A DNA stretch of 64,000 nucleotides from Paraburkholderia sp. Its GTDB lineage: Bacteria; Pseudomonadota; Gammaproteobacteria; Burkholderiales; Burkholderiaceae. Under the pieces are notes generated by a model. The model saw nothing but the letters and a program-made list of their open reading frames with translations. It ran no database searches and was not told the origin of the DNA. Shown in pieces: positions 28,046 through 37,432 of this stretch. Where the stretch lies: NCBI GenBank assembly GCA_004322045.1, contig SCRN01000043.1, positions 248,001-312,000 of the forward strand, given 5' to 3'. Position 1 is the first letter of the stretch; every line of letters begins with the position of its first letter. The position numbers and the translations under genes are program-made.

Positions 28046-28870
28046 ATGACCGACACCACAGGCGGCAAGCCGCCTTTCCCGGGCTTTCCGGGGTTTCCGC
28101 CCGCCGAAATGCTCGACAAGATGTGGGACATGATGCGCATGACGCCGTTCGGCGCGGCGTTCCCCGGCATGCAGCCGGGCACGGCGCAAGGTTTCGCTTC
28201 GCCGCTCACCGCCATGTCGGAGATGATGTCGCCGCTCATGAACGTCGAGGAGCTCGACAAGCGCATCACGGACATGCGCGCTGTCGAGCAATGGCTCAAG
28301 CTGAACCTGAACATGTTGCAGTCGGCCATTCAGGCGCTCGAAGTGCAACGCGCGACGCTCGCGACACTGCGTGCCTTCGGCGCGTTCGCGCAGGATGCGA
28401 TGGCGCAGCCGGCCGAAGGCGCGAGCCAGGCTGGTGCGCGCGCGAGCGGCGCATCGCCGTGGAGCGCCGCGACGAGCGGGGCCGAGGCAAGCGCGGAGGG
28501 GGCCAAGGGCGCGACCGCATCCGCAGACGCACAATCGCCGGGAGCCCAGGCAAGCACGGGGGCATCGGCCGGAGAGGGGGCGCCGGCCTTCGACCCGTCT
28601 GCATGGTGGAACTTGCTGCAATCTCAGTTCAACCAACTCGCCGCCTTCGCCATGACGCAACCGGGCGCGGGCGCGAATGCGGACGGCGAGGCCGCAGCAA
28701 GCGCGGGCCCAGGGAAGAAGACGACAGGCGCCGCGGCGCGCGGGGCAAAGAGCGCAGCCGGGGGCGCCGCCACGGCGAGCGCCAAACCGGCGGCCAAGCG
28801 CGCCCCTGCGCGCAAGAACGGCGCGAAACCCGCTGCCGGATCGGGAGGTGGCGGGCGTGGCGAAAAATGA
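28046..28870 (+). CDS. phaM: PhaM-family polyhydroxyalkanoate granule protein
   Basis: A 274-residue protein. The N-terminus is rich in Pro/Phe/Gly (GGKPPFPGFPGFPPAEMLDK), followed by LMNVEELDKRITDMRAVEQW and a helix LKLNLNMLQSAIQALEVQR (about 70-105), the conserved PhaM core. The Ala-rich middle ends in a WWNLLQSQFNQLAAFAM helix (about 192-208). The C-terminal 60 residues are Ala/Lys-rich like histone H1 or phasin tails (AAKRAPARKNGAKPAAG), which in Ralstonia PhaM bind DNA. PhaM activates PHA synthase and ties granules to the nucleoid. AGGGGC supplies a ribosome-binding site. Confidence 0.85.
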   Translation: MTDTTGGKPPFPGFPGFPPAEMLDKMWDMMRMTPFGAAFPGMQPGTAQGFASPLTAMSEMMSPLMNVEELDKRITDMRAVEQWLKLNLNMLQSAIQALEVQRATLATLRAFGAFAQDAMAQPAEGASQAGARASGASPWSAATSGAEASAEGAKGATASADAQSPGAQASTGASAGEGAPAFDPSAWWNLLQSQFNQLAAFAMTQPGAGANADGEAAASAGPGKKTTGAAARGAKSAAGGAATASAKPAAKRAPARKNGAKPAAGSGGGGRGEK

Positions 28871-28956
28871 GGGGCGCCCATAAGCGCATGCTTTGCCGCG
28901 CGGCGCGTTCGTCGTGTTCGTCGCGGCCACGGCACGCAACCTGCGAGGCGAAGCTG

Positions 28957-28986
28957 ATGTACTTTCTCACCGATCGCTCACCGTGA
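28957..28986 (+). other. Possible 9-codon leader ORF coupled to the patatin gene
   Basis: ATG at 28957 reads MYFLTDRSP and stops with a TGA (28984-28986) that overlaps the GTG start of the patatin gene (GTGA at 28983-28986). GAGG lies about 9 bp upstream of the ATG, whereas the GTG has no clear ribosome-binding site of its own. This suggests translational coupling, but a chance ORF is possible. Confidence 0.3.
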
Positions 28987-30236
28987 AGCTCGCGTTGGTC
29001 CTCATGGGCGGCGGCGCGCGGGCCGCCTACCAAGCCGGTGCCCTCAAGGCGCTCCAAGAGATTGCGCACGAGTTGGCGCCGAACCGGCGCGCGAGCCCGT
29101 TTACGATCGTGTGCGGCACTTCCGCCGGTGCGATCAATGCCGCCTCCATTGCGAGCCATGCGGACGACTTCGAATTGGGCGTGCGCCGGCTAATCGATTT
29201 CTGGTCGAACATTCGCGCGGAGCAGGTCTACCGCACCGATTGGCGCGGCGTGGCCGCGGCCGGCGCGCGCTGGCTCGCGGCAATGAGCTTCGGCTGGGCG
29301 GTGCGGCGCTCGCCGCGGGCTTTGTTCGACAACAGCCCGCTCGCCGAATTGCTGCACGGGGCGCTCGATTTTTCGCGCATCGGCGAAATGCTCGATTCGC
29401 ACGCGCTGCATGCGTTGTCGGTGACGGCGCTCAGCTACTCGAGTGGCCGGCACCTGACGTTCTACCAAGCCGGGGAGCCGATCCAATCGTGGCGACGCGC
29501 CCAGCGCGGCGCGCGCATGGTGGCGCTCACGCCGGAGCACCTGCTCGCATCGGCGGCGATCCCCTATTTGTTTCCGGCGGTGCCGCTCGAACTGGACGGC
29601 TGCACGGAATATTTCGGTGACGGTTCGATCCGGCAAACGGCGCCGCTGAGCCCCGCGATCCATTTCGGGGCGCATCGGATCATCGTGCTGGGCGCGTCGG
29701 CGCCCAGGCCCGAAGTGCCGGCCGCGGCCGGCATCGAAAGCGGCTACCCTTCGCTCGCCCAGATCGGGCAACAAGTGTTGGCCAGCGTCTTTCTCGATTC
29801 GATCGGCGCCGACATCGAGCGCATCGATAACATTAACCGGATGATTTCCTACCTGCCGCAGCACGTCGAGCCCGAGAGCGCATGGCGGCATGTCGAGGTG
29901 CTGCCGATCGCGCCGAGCGAGCGGGTCGAAATTCTCGCGGCACGCCATCTCAAGCAACTGCCGGTCACTGTGCGAGGATTGCTTGGCGCCGTCGGCGGCA
30001 ATCGTGCGGCGGGCGCATCGTTTGCGAGCTACTTGCTATTCGAGGCCGAGTTCGCCGCCGAACTGATCGAACTCGGTTTTCGAGACACGCTGGCTCAGCG
30101 CGAGCGGCTGGCCAAGTGGATCGGCGCGATGCTCGAGGGCGGCCAAGCGGGTATGGCGCTGCGCGCGGCGGGCGGCGCCCGCGCACACGAAACCGAGCCT
30201 CACGCCGATATCGAGCGCACGAACGACGATAGCTGA
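28983..30236 (+). CDS. Patatin-like phospholipase
   Basis: A 417-residue patatin-family acyl hydrolase from the GTG at 28983 (MKLALVLMGGGARAAYQAGA). The oxyanion loop GGGAR (9-13), nucleophile Ser47 in GTSAG (45-49) and the dyad Asp213 (FGDGSIRQ) are all present, so catalysis is expected. It is larger than minimal patatins, with a C-terminal helical region (about 235-417) of unknown role. No signal peptide is visible, so it acts in the cytoplasm or is exported by another route. A TTG at 28893 would extend it by 30 residues; 28983 is chosen because the family starts directly at this strand. Confidence 0.85.
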   Translation: MKLALVLMGGGARAAYQAGALKALQEIAHELAPNRRASPFTIVCGTSAGAINAASIASHADDFELGVRRLIDFWSNIRAEQVYRTDWRGVAAAGARWLAAMSFGWAVRRSPRALFDNSPLAELLHGALDFSRIGEMLDSHALHALSVTALSYSSGRHLTFYQAGEPIQSWRRAQRGARMVALTPEHLLASAAIPYLFPAVPLELDGCTEYFGDGSIRQTAPLSPAIHFGAHRIIVLGASAPRPEVPAAAGIESGYPSLAQIGQQVLASVFLDSIGADIERIDNINRMISYLPQHVEPESAWRHVEVLPIAPSERVEILAARHLKQLPVTVRGLLGAVGGNRAAGASFASYLLFEAEFAAELIELGFRDTLAQRERLAKWIGAMLEGGQAGMALRAAGGARAHETEPHADIERTNDDS

Positions 30237-30622
30237 GCGTTTCCCCCAAAGCGTTGTTGCGGCGCGTCGGCGGGCCTTGCGCGGCCAGCGGCGCGAGCCG
30301 CGCATGCTATCATTTCAAAGATTTCGATCCGTGGGCGAATAGCGAAAAACCATGATCGCGGCAGGTCGTTGCGCCGCCGTCCGCCGGACACCGAAAGCGG
30401 CGCGGAGCGCGGCGCCATGTTCGATCTTCGCCAAGGCGCCTCGCGCCAGCCGGTGCCTTCAGTCATGCGCGAAGGCGTCGCCGCATGGGCGGCCTTGAGT
30501 TGGATCAATAAACGGACGCGATCGCCGCGTAAGATGGCTGGTTTTCGCTGTACGCGGGTGCGACATATACGCGCGCGGCAATAGTCATACAAGTTGCAGT
30601 GGGCAGACCAGGGGCGGGACCT
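30237..30622. other. Intergenic region, about 385 bp
   Basis: Between the patatin gene and the diiron-protein gene I see no convincing gene. Short frames here have Arg/Pro-rich, codon-shifted compositions. TATCAT at about 30307 resembles a -10 box, but no good -35 is present. The region presumably holds the promoter and leader of the downstream gene. Confidence 0.5.
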
Positions 30623-31498
30623 ATGAATACCATGCTTTATCCGGAACTTTACAAATCGCTCGAATCGGTCCGATGGGATATGGAGAAAGACATCCCCTGG
30701 GACAAATTCGACGCATCGCTGCTCACGGACGAGCAGGCGGCGACGATCAAAATGAACGCCATCACCGAATGGTCGGCGCTGCCCGCCACGGAGATGTTCC
30801 TGCGCGACAACCATCACGACAGCGATTTTTCCGCGTTCATGAGCGTTTGGTTCTTCGAGGAGCAAAAGCATTCGCTGGTCTTGATGGAATACCTGCGCCG
30901 GTTCAAGCCCGAGATGGTGCCGACGGAAGCCGAACTGCACGCAGTGCGCTTCGAATTCGATCCAGCGCCGCCGCTCGAGACACTGATGCTGCATTTCTGC
31001 GGCGAAATCCGCCTGAACCATTGGTATCGCCGCGCCGCCGAATGGCACACCGAGCCCGTGATCAAGCACATCTACGAGACGATTTCGCGCGACGAAGCGC
31101 GTCATGGCGGCGCCTATCTGCGCTACATGAAGAAGGCCATGACGAACTTCGGCGACGTCGCACGCGCGGCCTTCGCGAAAATCGGCGTGCTGATGGCGTC
31201 CGCGCGCCGCACGGAAAAGCCGCTGCACCCCACGAACCTGCACGTGAACCGCGATCTGTTCCCGCGCGACACGATTCAATCGCGGCTGCCCGATCCGGAA
31301 TGGCTCGAGCGCTGGCTCGACGAGCAAATCCGTTTCGACGACGGTTGGGAGAAGAAGGTCGTCGAGCGCATCTTGCACAACCTGTCGCTGCTGTTCGAAC
31401 GCACGTTCACGACGGCTCAGGAATTGAACCGCTATCGCAAGGAAGTCACGGCGCGCTTGCAGCCGCCGGCGGCGGCCGAGCAGCATCAGCCCGCTTGA
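30623..31498 (+). CDS. Ferritin-like diiron protein (acyl-ACP desaturase/oxygenase-like)
   Basis: A 291-residue helical protein with two EXXH diiron motifs: Glu80-Gln-Lys-His83 (FFEEQKHS) and Glu158-Ala-Arg-His161 (DEARHGGAY). Additional candidate ligands are Glu49 or Glu57 and Glu128 (FCGEIRLN). This spacing is that of the ferritin-like superfamily that includes acyl-ACP desaturases and small oxygenases. The substrate is unknown. The ATG at 30623 is preferred over a GTG at 30599. It lies 7 bp before rfaE2, so the two are probably co-transcribed. Confidence 0.82.
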   Translation: MNTMLYPELYKSLESVRWDMEKDIPWDKFDASLLTDEQAATIKMNAITEWSALPATEMFLRDNHHDSDFSAFMSVWFFEEQKHSLVLMEYLRRFKPEMVPTEAELHAVRFEFDPAPPLETLMLHFCGEIRLNHWYRRAAEWHTEPVIKHIYETISRDEARHGGAYLRYMKKAMTNFGDVARAAFAKIGVLMASARRTEKPLHPTNLHVNRDLFPRDTIQSRLPDPEWLERWLDEQIRFDDGWEKKVVERILHNLSLLFERTFTTAQELNRYRKEVTARLQPPAAAEQHQPA

Positions 31499-31505
31499 TT
31501 CGCTC

Positions 31506-32009
31506 ATGACCGCTGCGGTTCCCGTCTCGTTCGAACGCAAGATCGTCACGCGTGAGGCGCTCGTTGCGCGGCGCGATGCGCTCATCGGGCCGGTCGTTTT
31601 TACGAACGGCGTCTTCGATATTCTCCATCGCGGTCACGTGACTTACCTCGCGCGTGCGAAGGCGCTCGGCGCTTGCTTGATCGTCGGCGTCAACAGCGAC
31701 GCATCGGTGCGCGAGCTAGGCAAGGGGGACGATCGGCCGATCAATCGCGAGGACGACCGGATGGCGTTGCTGGCCGCGCTGGAGAGCGTCGACTGGGTCG
31801 TGCGGTTCGAGGAGCGCACGCCCGTCGAGTTGATTCGAGCGTTGCGCCCGGACGTGCTCGTCAAAGGCGGCGATTACGACATGGACGCGCTGCCCGAATC
31901 CGCGCTGGTTCGCGGCTGGGGCGGGCGGGCGCTGGCGATTGCATTCGAGCATCAGCGTTCGACCACCGCGCTGCTCGAGAAGGTTCGCGCGCAGGCGGGG
32001 CGCGGCTAG
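31506..32009 (+). CDS. rfaE2: D-glycero-beta-D-manno-heptose 1-phosphate adenylyltransferase
   Basis: A 167-residue nucleotidyltransferase that makes ADP-heptose for the LPS inner core. It has VFTNGVFDILHRGHVTYLAR with the HxGH signature His41-Arg-Gly43-His44, and the conserved VGVNSDASVREL and KGGDY. It represents the C-terminal half of bifunctional HldE as a stand-alone protein; the kinase half (RfaE1/HldA) is not in the window. Start is 7 bp after the diiron-protein gene. Confidence 0.93.
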   Translation: MTAAVPVSFERKIVTREALVARRDALIGPVVFTNGVFDILHRGHVTYLARAKALGACLIVGVNSDASVRELGKGDDRPINREDDRMALLAALESVDWVVRFEERTPVELIRALRPDVLVKGGDYDMDALPESALVRGWGGRALAIAFEHQRSTTALLEKVRAQAGRG

Positions 32010-32094
32010 CCGGCCCGCGGGCAAGGCAAGTCGAACAAGGTACCTGCGCGGGGCGCGACGGTGCCGCTAATCGTTGCGCGTTCCCGTCACCCAT

Positions 32095-32334
32095 TTACCC
32101 GCCGAGCGGCGCGGCCGCAATCGCGGGCGTTGGGTCCGGGCCGCCGATAACAGGCTGTTCGGCCGCATCGGCTTCCGAGATTGGGCGAACCTTCAGCCAC
32201 TCCGGATGGACTTGGCGTTCCAGATGATGGGGCTCGCGTGGCCCCGACGCCGGCAGCGGGCCGAACATGCCGCTTGCCAACGCGAAAGCGATCAAATTGG
32301 CGAGAAACAAAATAGCGATTAGCCAACGCAACAT
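32095..32334 (-). CDS. Small single-pass membrane protein
   Basis: A 79-residue protein with an N-terminal membrane anchor (MLRWLIAILFLANLIAFALA) and a soluble, Pro-rich tail (LERQVHPEWLKVRPISEADA). The start at 32334 gives a clean anchor. It lies 58 bp downstream of coaX on the same strand and is the usual third gene after birA-coaX in Burkholderia, where homologues are sometimes longer and carry a SPOR-like domain. No domain can be recognised here; function unknown. Confidence 0.65.
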   Translation of the reverse strand: MLRWLIAILFLANLIAFALASGMFGPLPASGPREPHHLERQVHPEWLKVRPISEADAAEQPVIGGPDPTPAIAAAPLGG

Positions 32335-32392
32335 CGTCGTGTCTCCAATGTCGACACCTACCGGTTCGGGTGTACTTCCCTTCGCATCCCGC

Positions 32393-33295
32393 TCAACGAC
32401 GGCGCGCACTGTCGTCTGCCGCGATCAACGCAAGCCCCGAGAGCACGAGCGTGTCGTGGCGCGTATGCGGCACGTCGAGCGCGGCGGCCACCTCGTGAGC
32501 CGCGCCGCCGCCCACGACCAAGCGCACGTCTTTCCGCCACGCGCGACACAGTTCGCGCCAGGCGCGTTCGATGAGCCCGGCTTGCGCCAGTAGGGAGCCG
32601 GCTGTCATCGCATGGCGCGTATCGGCGGCGAACCAGTGCTGCGCCAGCGCGTCGCCCACGAGCGTGCGTACCGACTCGGCCGCGAGCGTCGGCAATTGCG
32701 CCGTATGCTCGCCCAGTGAGCGCATCATCAGCGACCACCCCGGCGCGATCATACCCCCGACGAAGCGGCCGTCCGCGGTGAGCGCTTCGAGCGTCGTCGC
32801 GGTGCCGAGCGTGGCGATCAAGAGCGGTTCGCCCGGAAACGCGGCATGGGCGCCGATGAGCCCGGCCCAACGGTCGCTGCCGAGCCGTTCGGGGGCGCCG
32901 TACCCGTTGATCACCCCGCATTGGCCCGCGCACGCGCGAACGAACGTGTGCGGCAGGCCCGGCCATTGCGCATCGAGCAGCGCATGAAGGCGCTGCTCGA
33001 CGGTGTCGCCTGCGACGTTGGAAATCCACGCCGCGCTCGGCCGGGGCAGGGTGGCCCACCCGGCTGCGCCCGCCTTCGAATCAATCGCGCTCCCGTTCGA
33101 AGCCGGTGCAGCGGCCGTTTGCACCTGCGCATCAGGATGCTCGGCCGCAACGCCGCCGGGCCGCTCGCCGTCTTCGCTTTGCGGCCCGTGCGCGAACACA
33201 CCGCTGTCGAGGAAAGCGCCGCTCGAATCGGCGAGCGCCCATTTGACCCGGCTATTGCCTGCGTCGATCAGCAGGAACGGCGCACCACCGCTCAT
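32393..33295 (-). CDS. coaX: Type III pantothenate kinase CoaX
   Basis: A 300-residue ASKHA-fold kinase for the first step of CoA synthesis. The phosphate-1 motif is [14 protein letters not shown] (Asp11), and the conserved substrate segments [20 protein letters not shown] and [22 protein letters not shown] are present. It is about 40 residues longer than typical CoaX because of an Ala-rich insert near 35-75. Its ATG overlaps the birA stop by 4 bp, so the two are translationally coupled. Confidence 0.95.
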   Translation of the reverse strand: MSGGAPFLLIDAGNSRVKWALADSSGAFLDSGVFAHGPQSEDGERPGGVAAEHPDAQVQTAAAPASNGSAIDSKAGAAGWATLPRPSAAWISNVAGDTVEQRLHALLDAQWPGLPHTFVRACAGQCGVINGYGAPERLGSDRWAGLIGAHAAFPGEPLLIATLGTATTLEALTADGRFVGGMIAPGWSLMMRSLGEHTAQLPTLAAESVRTLVGDALAQHWFAADTRHAMTAGSLLAQAGLIERAWRELCRAWRKDVRLVVGGGAAHEVAAALDVPHTRHDTLVLSGLALIAADDSARRR

Positions 33296-34215
33296 GGTGC
33301 GTCCGTGGCAAGACGCAGCGAGACATCGCCCGTCGCGATCGCTTGCACGCCGGTGTCGGTCGACAGCAGCAGCTGGCCCGAGCCGTCGACGCCCGTCGCG
33401 ACGCCGCGAACCAGTTCGGCGCCTTTGTCCAGCAGCACGACTTCGCGATTCGCGTACGCGTGCCGGGCGTTCCAGCGGTCGACGAACGCGGCGAAACCGT
33501 GAGTGCCGAAGCGCTCGATCATGTCGGTCAGTGCTTTGACGACAACGGCCAGGGTATCGGTCAGATTCGCGTTCGGCAGCGCCTGCGAGAGCGCGGCCGG
33601 TTGCGTGGCGCGCGTTTGGGCTGGAACCTTCGCCGCAGCGGCGCCGAGTTCGGCTTCGAGCGCTTCGTCGCGGCGCACGTTGATGCCGACGCCGATGACG
33701 ACCGCGCTGGCCCTATCCGTGCTCCAAGCCGTCTCGATCAGGATGCCCGCGAGCTTGCCGCCGTCGAGCAGCACGTCGTTCGGCCACTTGAGCGCGAATC
33801 GCTTGGCTTCGGCGGGAGCCAGGCGCGCGAGGCTTTCGACGACGGCGACGCCCGTGGCCAAACTGAGGCCGGCGAGTCCCGCGAGCGGCCGCGGCAATAC
33901 GCAGGCAAGCGAAAACGTCAGCGCGTGTCCGGGAGTTGTCCGCCAACTGCGGCCTTGTCTTCCGCGCCCCGCTGTTTGCCGGTATGCCGCGCGCACCGCG
34001 TGGACGCCCCAAGCGGCGCGCTCGCGCGGCAACGCCTTCATGCGCGCCATGAGGTCGCTGTTGGTCGAGGCTGTCTCGTCGACGATTTCGAGCGCGTCGG
34101 CCGCGATCGCACCGGCTGCGCCGGCGTGTGCTCGCTCGCGATCGATGCGCCAGTCGTCGGACCGGCTATCGGCTGCGGCGCCCGGGCTCGGAGGAGAAAA
34201 TGGGGTATCGGTCAT
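33292..34215 (-). CDS. birA: Biotin-[acetyl-CoA carboxylase] ligase, without DNA-binding domain
   Basis: A 307-residue biotin protein ligase that attaches biotin to the AccB carrier protein. The biotin/ATP loop is GRGRQGRSW (about 85-93), followed by [19 protein letters not shown]. The first about 45 residues are Ser/Pro/Ala/Asp-rich and show no winged helix, so unlike E. coli BirA it should not repress transcription. It overlaps coaX by 4 bp and is divergent from the mla-type operon, whose first gene starts 143 bp away. Confidence 0.94.
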   Translation of the reverse strand: MTDTPFSPPSPGAAADSRSDDWRIDRERAHAGAAGAIAADALEIVDETASTNSDLMARMKALPRERAAWGVHAVRAAYRQTAGRGRQGRSWRTTPGHALTFSLACVLPRPLAGLAGLSLATGVAVVESLARLAPAEAKRFALKWPNDVLLDGGKLAGILIETAWSTDRASAVVIGVGINVRRDEALEAELGAAAAKVPAQTRATQPAALSQALPNANLTDTLAVVVKALTDMIERFGTHGFAAFVDRWNARHAYANREVVLLDKGAELVRGVATGVDGSGQLLLSTDTGVQAIATGDVSLRLATDAP

Positions 34216-34358
34216 GGCTGTATTGTAGTGAAGGCCGAGCGCGGCGGTGCGAGATTGCGCCTTCTCTCGGCCCGTGGGTCACTCGCGCATGGGAGTGGGC
34301 GCGCCGCCCGCTACAATGCAATGGCCCCAGTTCCGTTCAACGTCAGGAAACGCCTTCC

Positions 34359-35486
34359 TTGGACTTCGACACCCCGCCCGGCCTGCAGATCGACACCAAC
34401 AGCCGGGGCCCGTTCGTTACGCTGTCCGGCCAGTGGACCGCGCTTGCGCTTGCCCGCGACCGGGCGCGCGCGGGCGCGACCTCGCGCTTGGCGGCCTTGG
34501 CGCGCAGCGCGCCGGCGCAGTGGGACTTGTCGGCCGTCGAACGGATGGATCACGTCGGCGGGCAGGCGCTGTGGCGCGTGTGGGGCCGGAAACTGCCGGA
34601 GCAAGTCACGCTCACTGACACGCAGCGCGACATTTTCGCGCGCATCGCGTTACTCGAGGCGCAGCGGGAGGCCCCCGCGCCCGTCGCGCGTATCGATGCC
34701 GTCACCGCGCTGGGCGGCTCCGTGCTCGGTTTCGGCCACCACGCCTATGGCGGCTTGGCGATGTTCGGGCGGTTCGTGCTCGACTTGCTGATCGTGCTAC
34801 GCCGCCCGGCGCGCGCGCCCTGGACCGAGATTTCGGCGAACGTCTATAACGCGGGCGCAAAGGCGCTGCCGATCACGGCGCTCGTTGCTTTCTTGATCGG
34901 CATCGTCCTCAGTTATTTGTCGGCGCAGCAACTGCGGTTGTTCGGCGCGAACCAATACATCGTCAATATCCTGGGGCTCGCCGTAATCCGCGAACTCGGC
35001 CCGGTTCTATCGGCCATCCTCGTCGCGGGGCGCTCGGGCTCGGCCATCACGGCGCAGATCGGCGTCATGCGCGTGACCGAAGAACTCGATGCGATGCTCG
35101 TCATGGGCATCCCGCACGGGCTGCGGCTCGTGCTGCCGCGCGTCATCGCGCTATCGGTCGCGATGCCGTTACTCGTCATGTGGACCAACATCGTCGCCCT
35201 GGCCGGCGGCGCGCTCGCGGCGCAACTCGTGCTCGGCATCGACATGGCCTACTTTGCGCGCGCCCTGCCGAGCGTCGTGCCGATCGCGAATCTGTGGATC
35301 GGGCTCGGTAAGGGCGTGGTGTTCGGCATGCTGATCGCGCTCGTGGCCTGCCATTTCGGATTTCGCATCAAGCCGAACTCGCAAAGCCTCGGCGTGGGTA
35401 CGACATCGGCGGTTGTTTCGTCGATTACCGTCGTCATCCTCGCCGATGCGATCTTCGCCGTGCTGTTTCAGAACGTGGGCATATGA
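34359..35486 (+). CDS. mlaE: MlaE-family ABC permease with N-terminal STAS-like region
   Basis: A 375-residue inner-membrane permease of a lipid-transport ABC system. The N-terminal about 110 residues (LQIDTNSRGPFVTLSGQWTA) look like the STAS-type extension found in many MlaE proteins. The MlaE core follows: ALVAFLIGIVLSYLSAQQL, NILGLAVIRELGPVLSAILV and AGRSGSAITAQIGVMRVTEE. The best start is TTG at 34359 (MDFDTPPG) with AGGAAA 9 bp upstream; longer frames read into the divergent birA promoter. The ATP-binding gene overlaps its stop. Confidence 0.88.
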   Translation: MDFDTPPGLQIDTNSRGPFVTLSGQWTALALARDRARAGATSRLAALARSAPAQWDLSAVERMDHVGGQALWRVWGRKLPEQVTLTDTQRDIFARIALLEAQREAPAPVARIDAVTALGGSVLGFGHHAYGGLAMFGRFVLDLLIVLRRPARAPWTEISANVYNAGAKALPITALVAFLIGIVLSYLSAQQLRLFGANQYIVNILGLAVIRELGPVLSAILVAGRSGSAITAQIGVMRVTEELDAMLVMGIPHGLRLVLPRVIALSVAMPLLVMWTNIVALAGGALAAQLVLGIDMAYFARALPSVVPIANLWIGLGKGVVFGMLIALVACHFGFRIKPNSQSLGVGTTSAVVSSITVVILADAIFAVLFQNVGI

Positions 35487-36361
35487 CCGCGCCGCTCTCC
35501 GCCGCCGTGCGCAACCGTCCGCCACCGGCGATCGCCGAGCAGGTGATCGAGGTGCGCGATTTGACCAAGCGCTATGGCAGCGTGCTCGTGCACGAGCACT
35601 TGAACTTCGACGTGCGGCGCGGTGAAATCGTCTCGATCGTCGGGGGATCGGGCTCGGGCAAAACGACGCTCGTCCGGCAGATTCTCGGTTTGGAGGCGCC
35701 CACTTCGGGCACGATCGAAGTATTCGGCCGCGATATGTCGACGATCGATGCGCAAACGGCGCGCGTCATGCGCAGCCGCGTCGGCATGTTGTTTCAGCAT
35801 GGGGCGCTGTTTTCGTCGATGTCGGTGTTCGACAATATCGCTCAGCCGATCCGCGAGCTCGGCCGCGTGCCGCCGCTGCTGTTGCAGGACATCGTCATGC
35901 TCAAGCTCGAAATGGTGGGGCTGCCGTGCAAACATGCGTCGCAAATGCCCGCCGCGCTCTCGGGCGGCATGGTGAAGCGCGTCGGCATCGCGCGTGCGCT
36001 TGCGCTCGAGCCCGAACTGCTGTTTCTGGACGAGCCAACGGCGGGGCTCGATCCGCAGGCCTCGGAAGATTTCGTCGAATTGATCGCCACGCTCCATCGC
36101 GCGCTCGGCCTCACGGTGGTGATGGTGACGCACGATCTGGACACGATGGCTGCGCTATCGACGCGGGTGGCGGTGATCGCCGACCGACGCGTGCTCGTGG
36201 CCGCACCGATCGAGGAAGCGGCCGCGGTGGACCATCCGTTCATCCGCGAATTTTTCCTCGGCAGGCGCGGGCGGCGGGCGCTGCAGGCGCTGCCGCCCGA
36301 ACGCCGTGCCAAGCTGCCGCCGGCCGCGCTCGAGTCGGCGTCGGCCGAGGTGCAGATATGA
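35483..36361 (+). CDS. mlaF: MlaF-family ABC transporter ATP-binding protein
   Basis: A 292-residue ATPase. Walker A GGSGSGKT (54-61), the signature LSGGMVKRVGIARALALEP, Walker B LLFLDEPTAGLD and the H-loop VMVTHDLD are all intact. It powers MlaE-type lipid movement between membranes. Its ATG overlaps the permease stop (ATGA), so the two are coupled. The MCE protein gene follows after 62 bp. Confidence 0.93.
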   Translation: MTAPLSAAVRNRPPPAIAEQVIEVRDLTKRYGSVLVHEHLNFDVRRGEIVSIVGGSGSGKTTLVRQILGLEAPTSGTIEVFGRDMSTIDAQTARVMRSRVGMLFQHGALFSSMSVFDNIAQPIRELGRVPPLLLQDIVMLKLEMVGLPCKHASQMPAALSGGMVKRVGIARALALEPELLFLDEPTAGLDPQASEDFVELIATLHRALGLTVVMVTHDLDTMAALSTRVAVIADRRVLVAAPIEEAAAVDHPFIREFFLGRRGRRALQALPPERRAKLPPAALESASAEVQI

Positions 36362-36423
36362 CGCGAATGACGCGATGAAGCGCCGCTTCCGAACGCCTCG
36401 CGCAACGACGGGAACCCAAGCGA

Positions 36424-37395
36424 ATGGAAAATAAATCGCATGCATTCTGGGCTGGACTCTTCACCCTCGGGCTTGGCGTCGCCATTGCGCTCACGGTCGT
36501 GTGGTTCAATCTGGACCGCACCGTGCGCGTGCCGTACGACCTGATTTCGCACACGAACGTGACGGGGCTCTCGACCGATGCCGACGTACGCTATCGCGGG
36601 CTGGCGGTGGGCAAGGTGCAGTCGATCCGCTTCGATCGTGCGCGCCCGGGGACGATCGTGATTCGCATCCTCGTCGACAAGAACGCGCCCATCACGCGTT
36701 CGACGTTCGGCAGTCTGGCCCTGCAAGGGGTCACGGGCCTCGCCTTCGTGCAACTCGACGACACGGGAGCGGATCTTGCCCCGGTGCCGACATCGCCGAA
36801 AGACGTGGCGCAATTGCCGATGCGGCCCGGTTTGCTCGATCAGTTGCAACAGCGCGGGGACGCGCTGCTGAGTGAATTGCAAAACGTTGCCGCGCGCGCC
36901 GACGCACTGCTGTCGGATCAAACGCGCGTGCAACTGATGGCCACGGCGGCGAGTTTGCAGCATGCGGCCGACGCCGTGGCCACGCTCGCGCAGAAGGCAA
37001 CGCCCGCTGCCGAGCAACTGCCGGGCACGATGAACGCGCTTTCGCACACGCTGGCGTCGACGGACGCGCTGGTGGCGACTTTATCTTCGCCGAACGGCCC
37101 GCTCGTCTCGAACCTGAACAAGATTGGCGCGGCGGCCGATCGTGCCGGCGGCGCGTTGGCGACGATGGATGCATCGGTGCAGGACGTGACGTCGCGCTTG
37201 GACGGCGAAACGCTGCCGCGCGTGAATGCGCTCGCAACCGACATGAGCGGTGCGGCGCGCTCGTTCGATCGTGCTGCCAACGTGTTCAGCACGAGTCCGA
37301 GGAGCGTGCTGTTCGGCGTCGCGCGTGCGCGGCCGGGCCCCGGGGAGCCCGGTTTTGCGTGGCCGAACCAAGGCGACGCGCAAACGCATCGTTAA
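36424..37395 (+). CDS. mlaD: MlaD/MCE-domain periplasmic lipid-binding protein
   Basis: A 323-residue membrane-anchored protein. One N-terminal transmembrane helix (FWAGLFTLGLGVAIALTVVW) precedes an MCE domain (about 37-115: YDLISHTNVTGLSTDADVRY, GLAVGKVQSIRFD, ALQGVTGLAFVQLDD). A long helical C-terminal tail (about 140-300) is rich in Ala/Leu. In the family, six such subunits form a hydrophobic ring that carries lipids across the periplasm. It is the third gene of the four-gene cluster; 37 bp separate it from the lipoprotein gene. Confidence 0.92.
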   Translation: MENKSHAFWAGLFTLGLGVAIALTVVWFNLDRTVRVPYDLISHTNVTGLSTDADVRYRGLAVGKVQSIRFDRARPGTIVIRILVDKNAPITRSTFGSLALQGVTGLAFVQLDDTGADLAPVPTSPKDVAQLPMRPGLLDQLQQRGDALLSELQNVAARADALLSDQTRVQLMATAASLQHAADAVATLAQKATPAAEQLPGTMNALSHTLASTDALVATLSSPNGPLVSNLNKIGAAADRAGGALATMDASVQDVTSRLDGETLPRVNALATDMSGAARSFDRAANVFSTSPRSVLFGVARARPGPGEPGFAWPNQGDAQTHR

Positions 37396-37432
37396 ACGGA
37401 AAAGGATTCGAAGCAAAAAGGACCCGACGCAC

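Noticed and set aside
27010-28986. 658-codon plus-strand frame covering the crotonase and phaM genes
   Set aside because: Arg/Ser-rich translation, out of frame with two recognisable proteins; its last nine codons happen to be the leader ORF reported.
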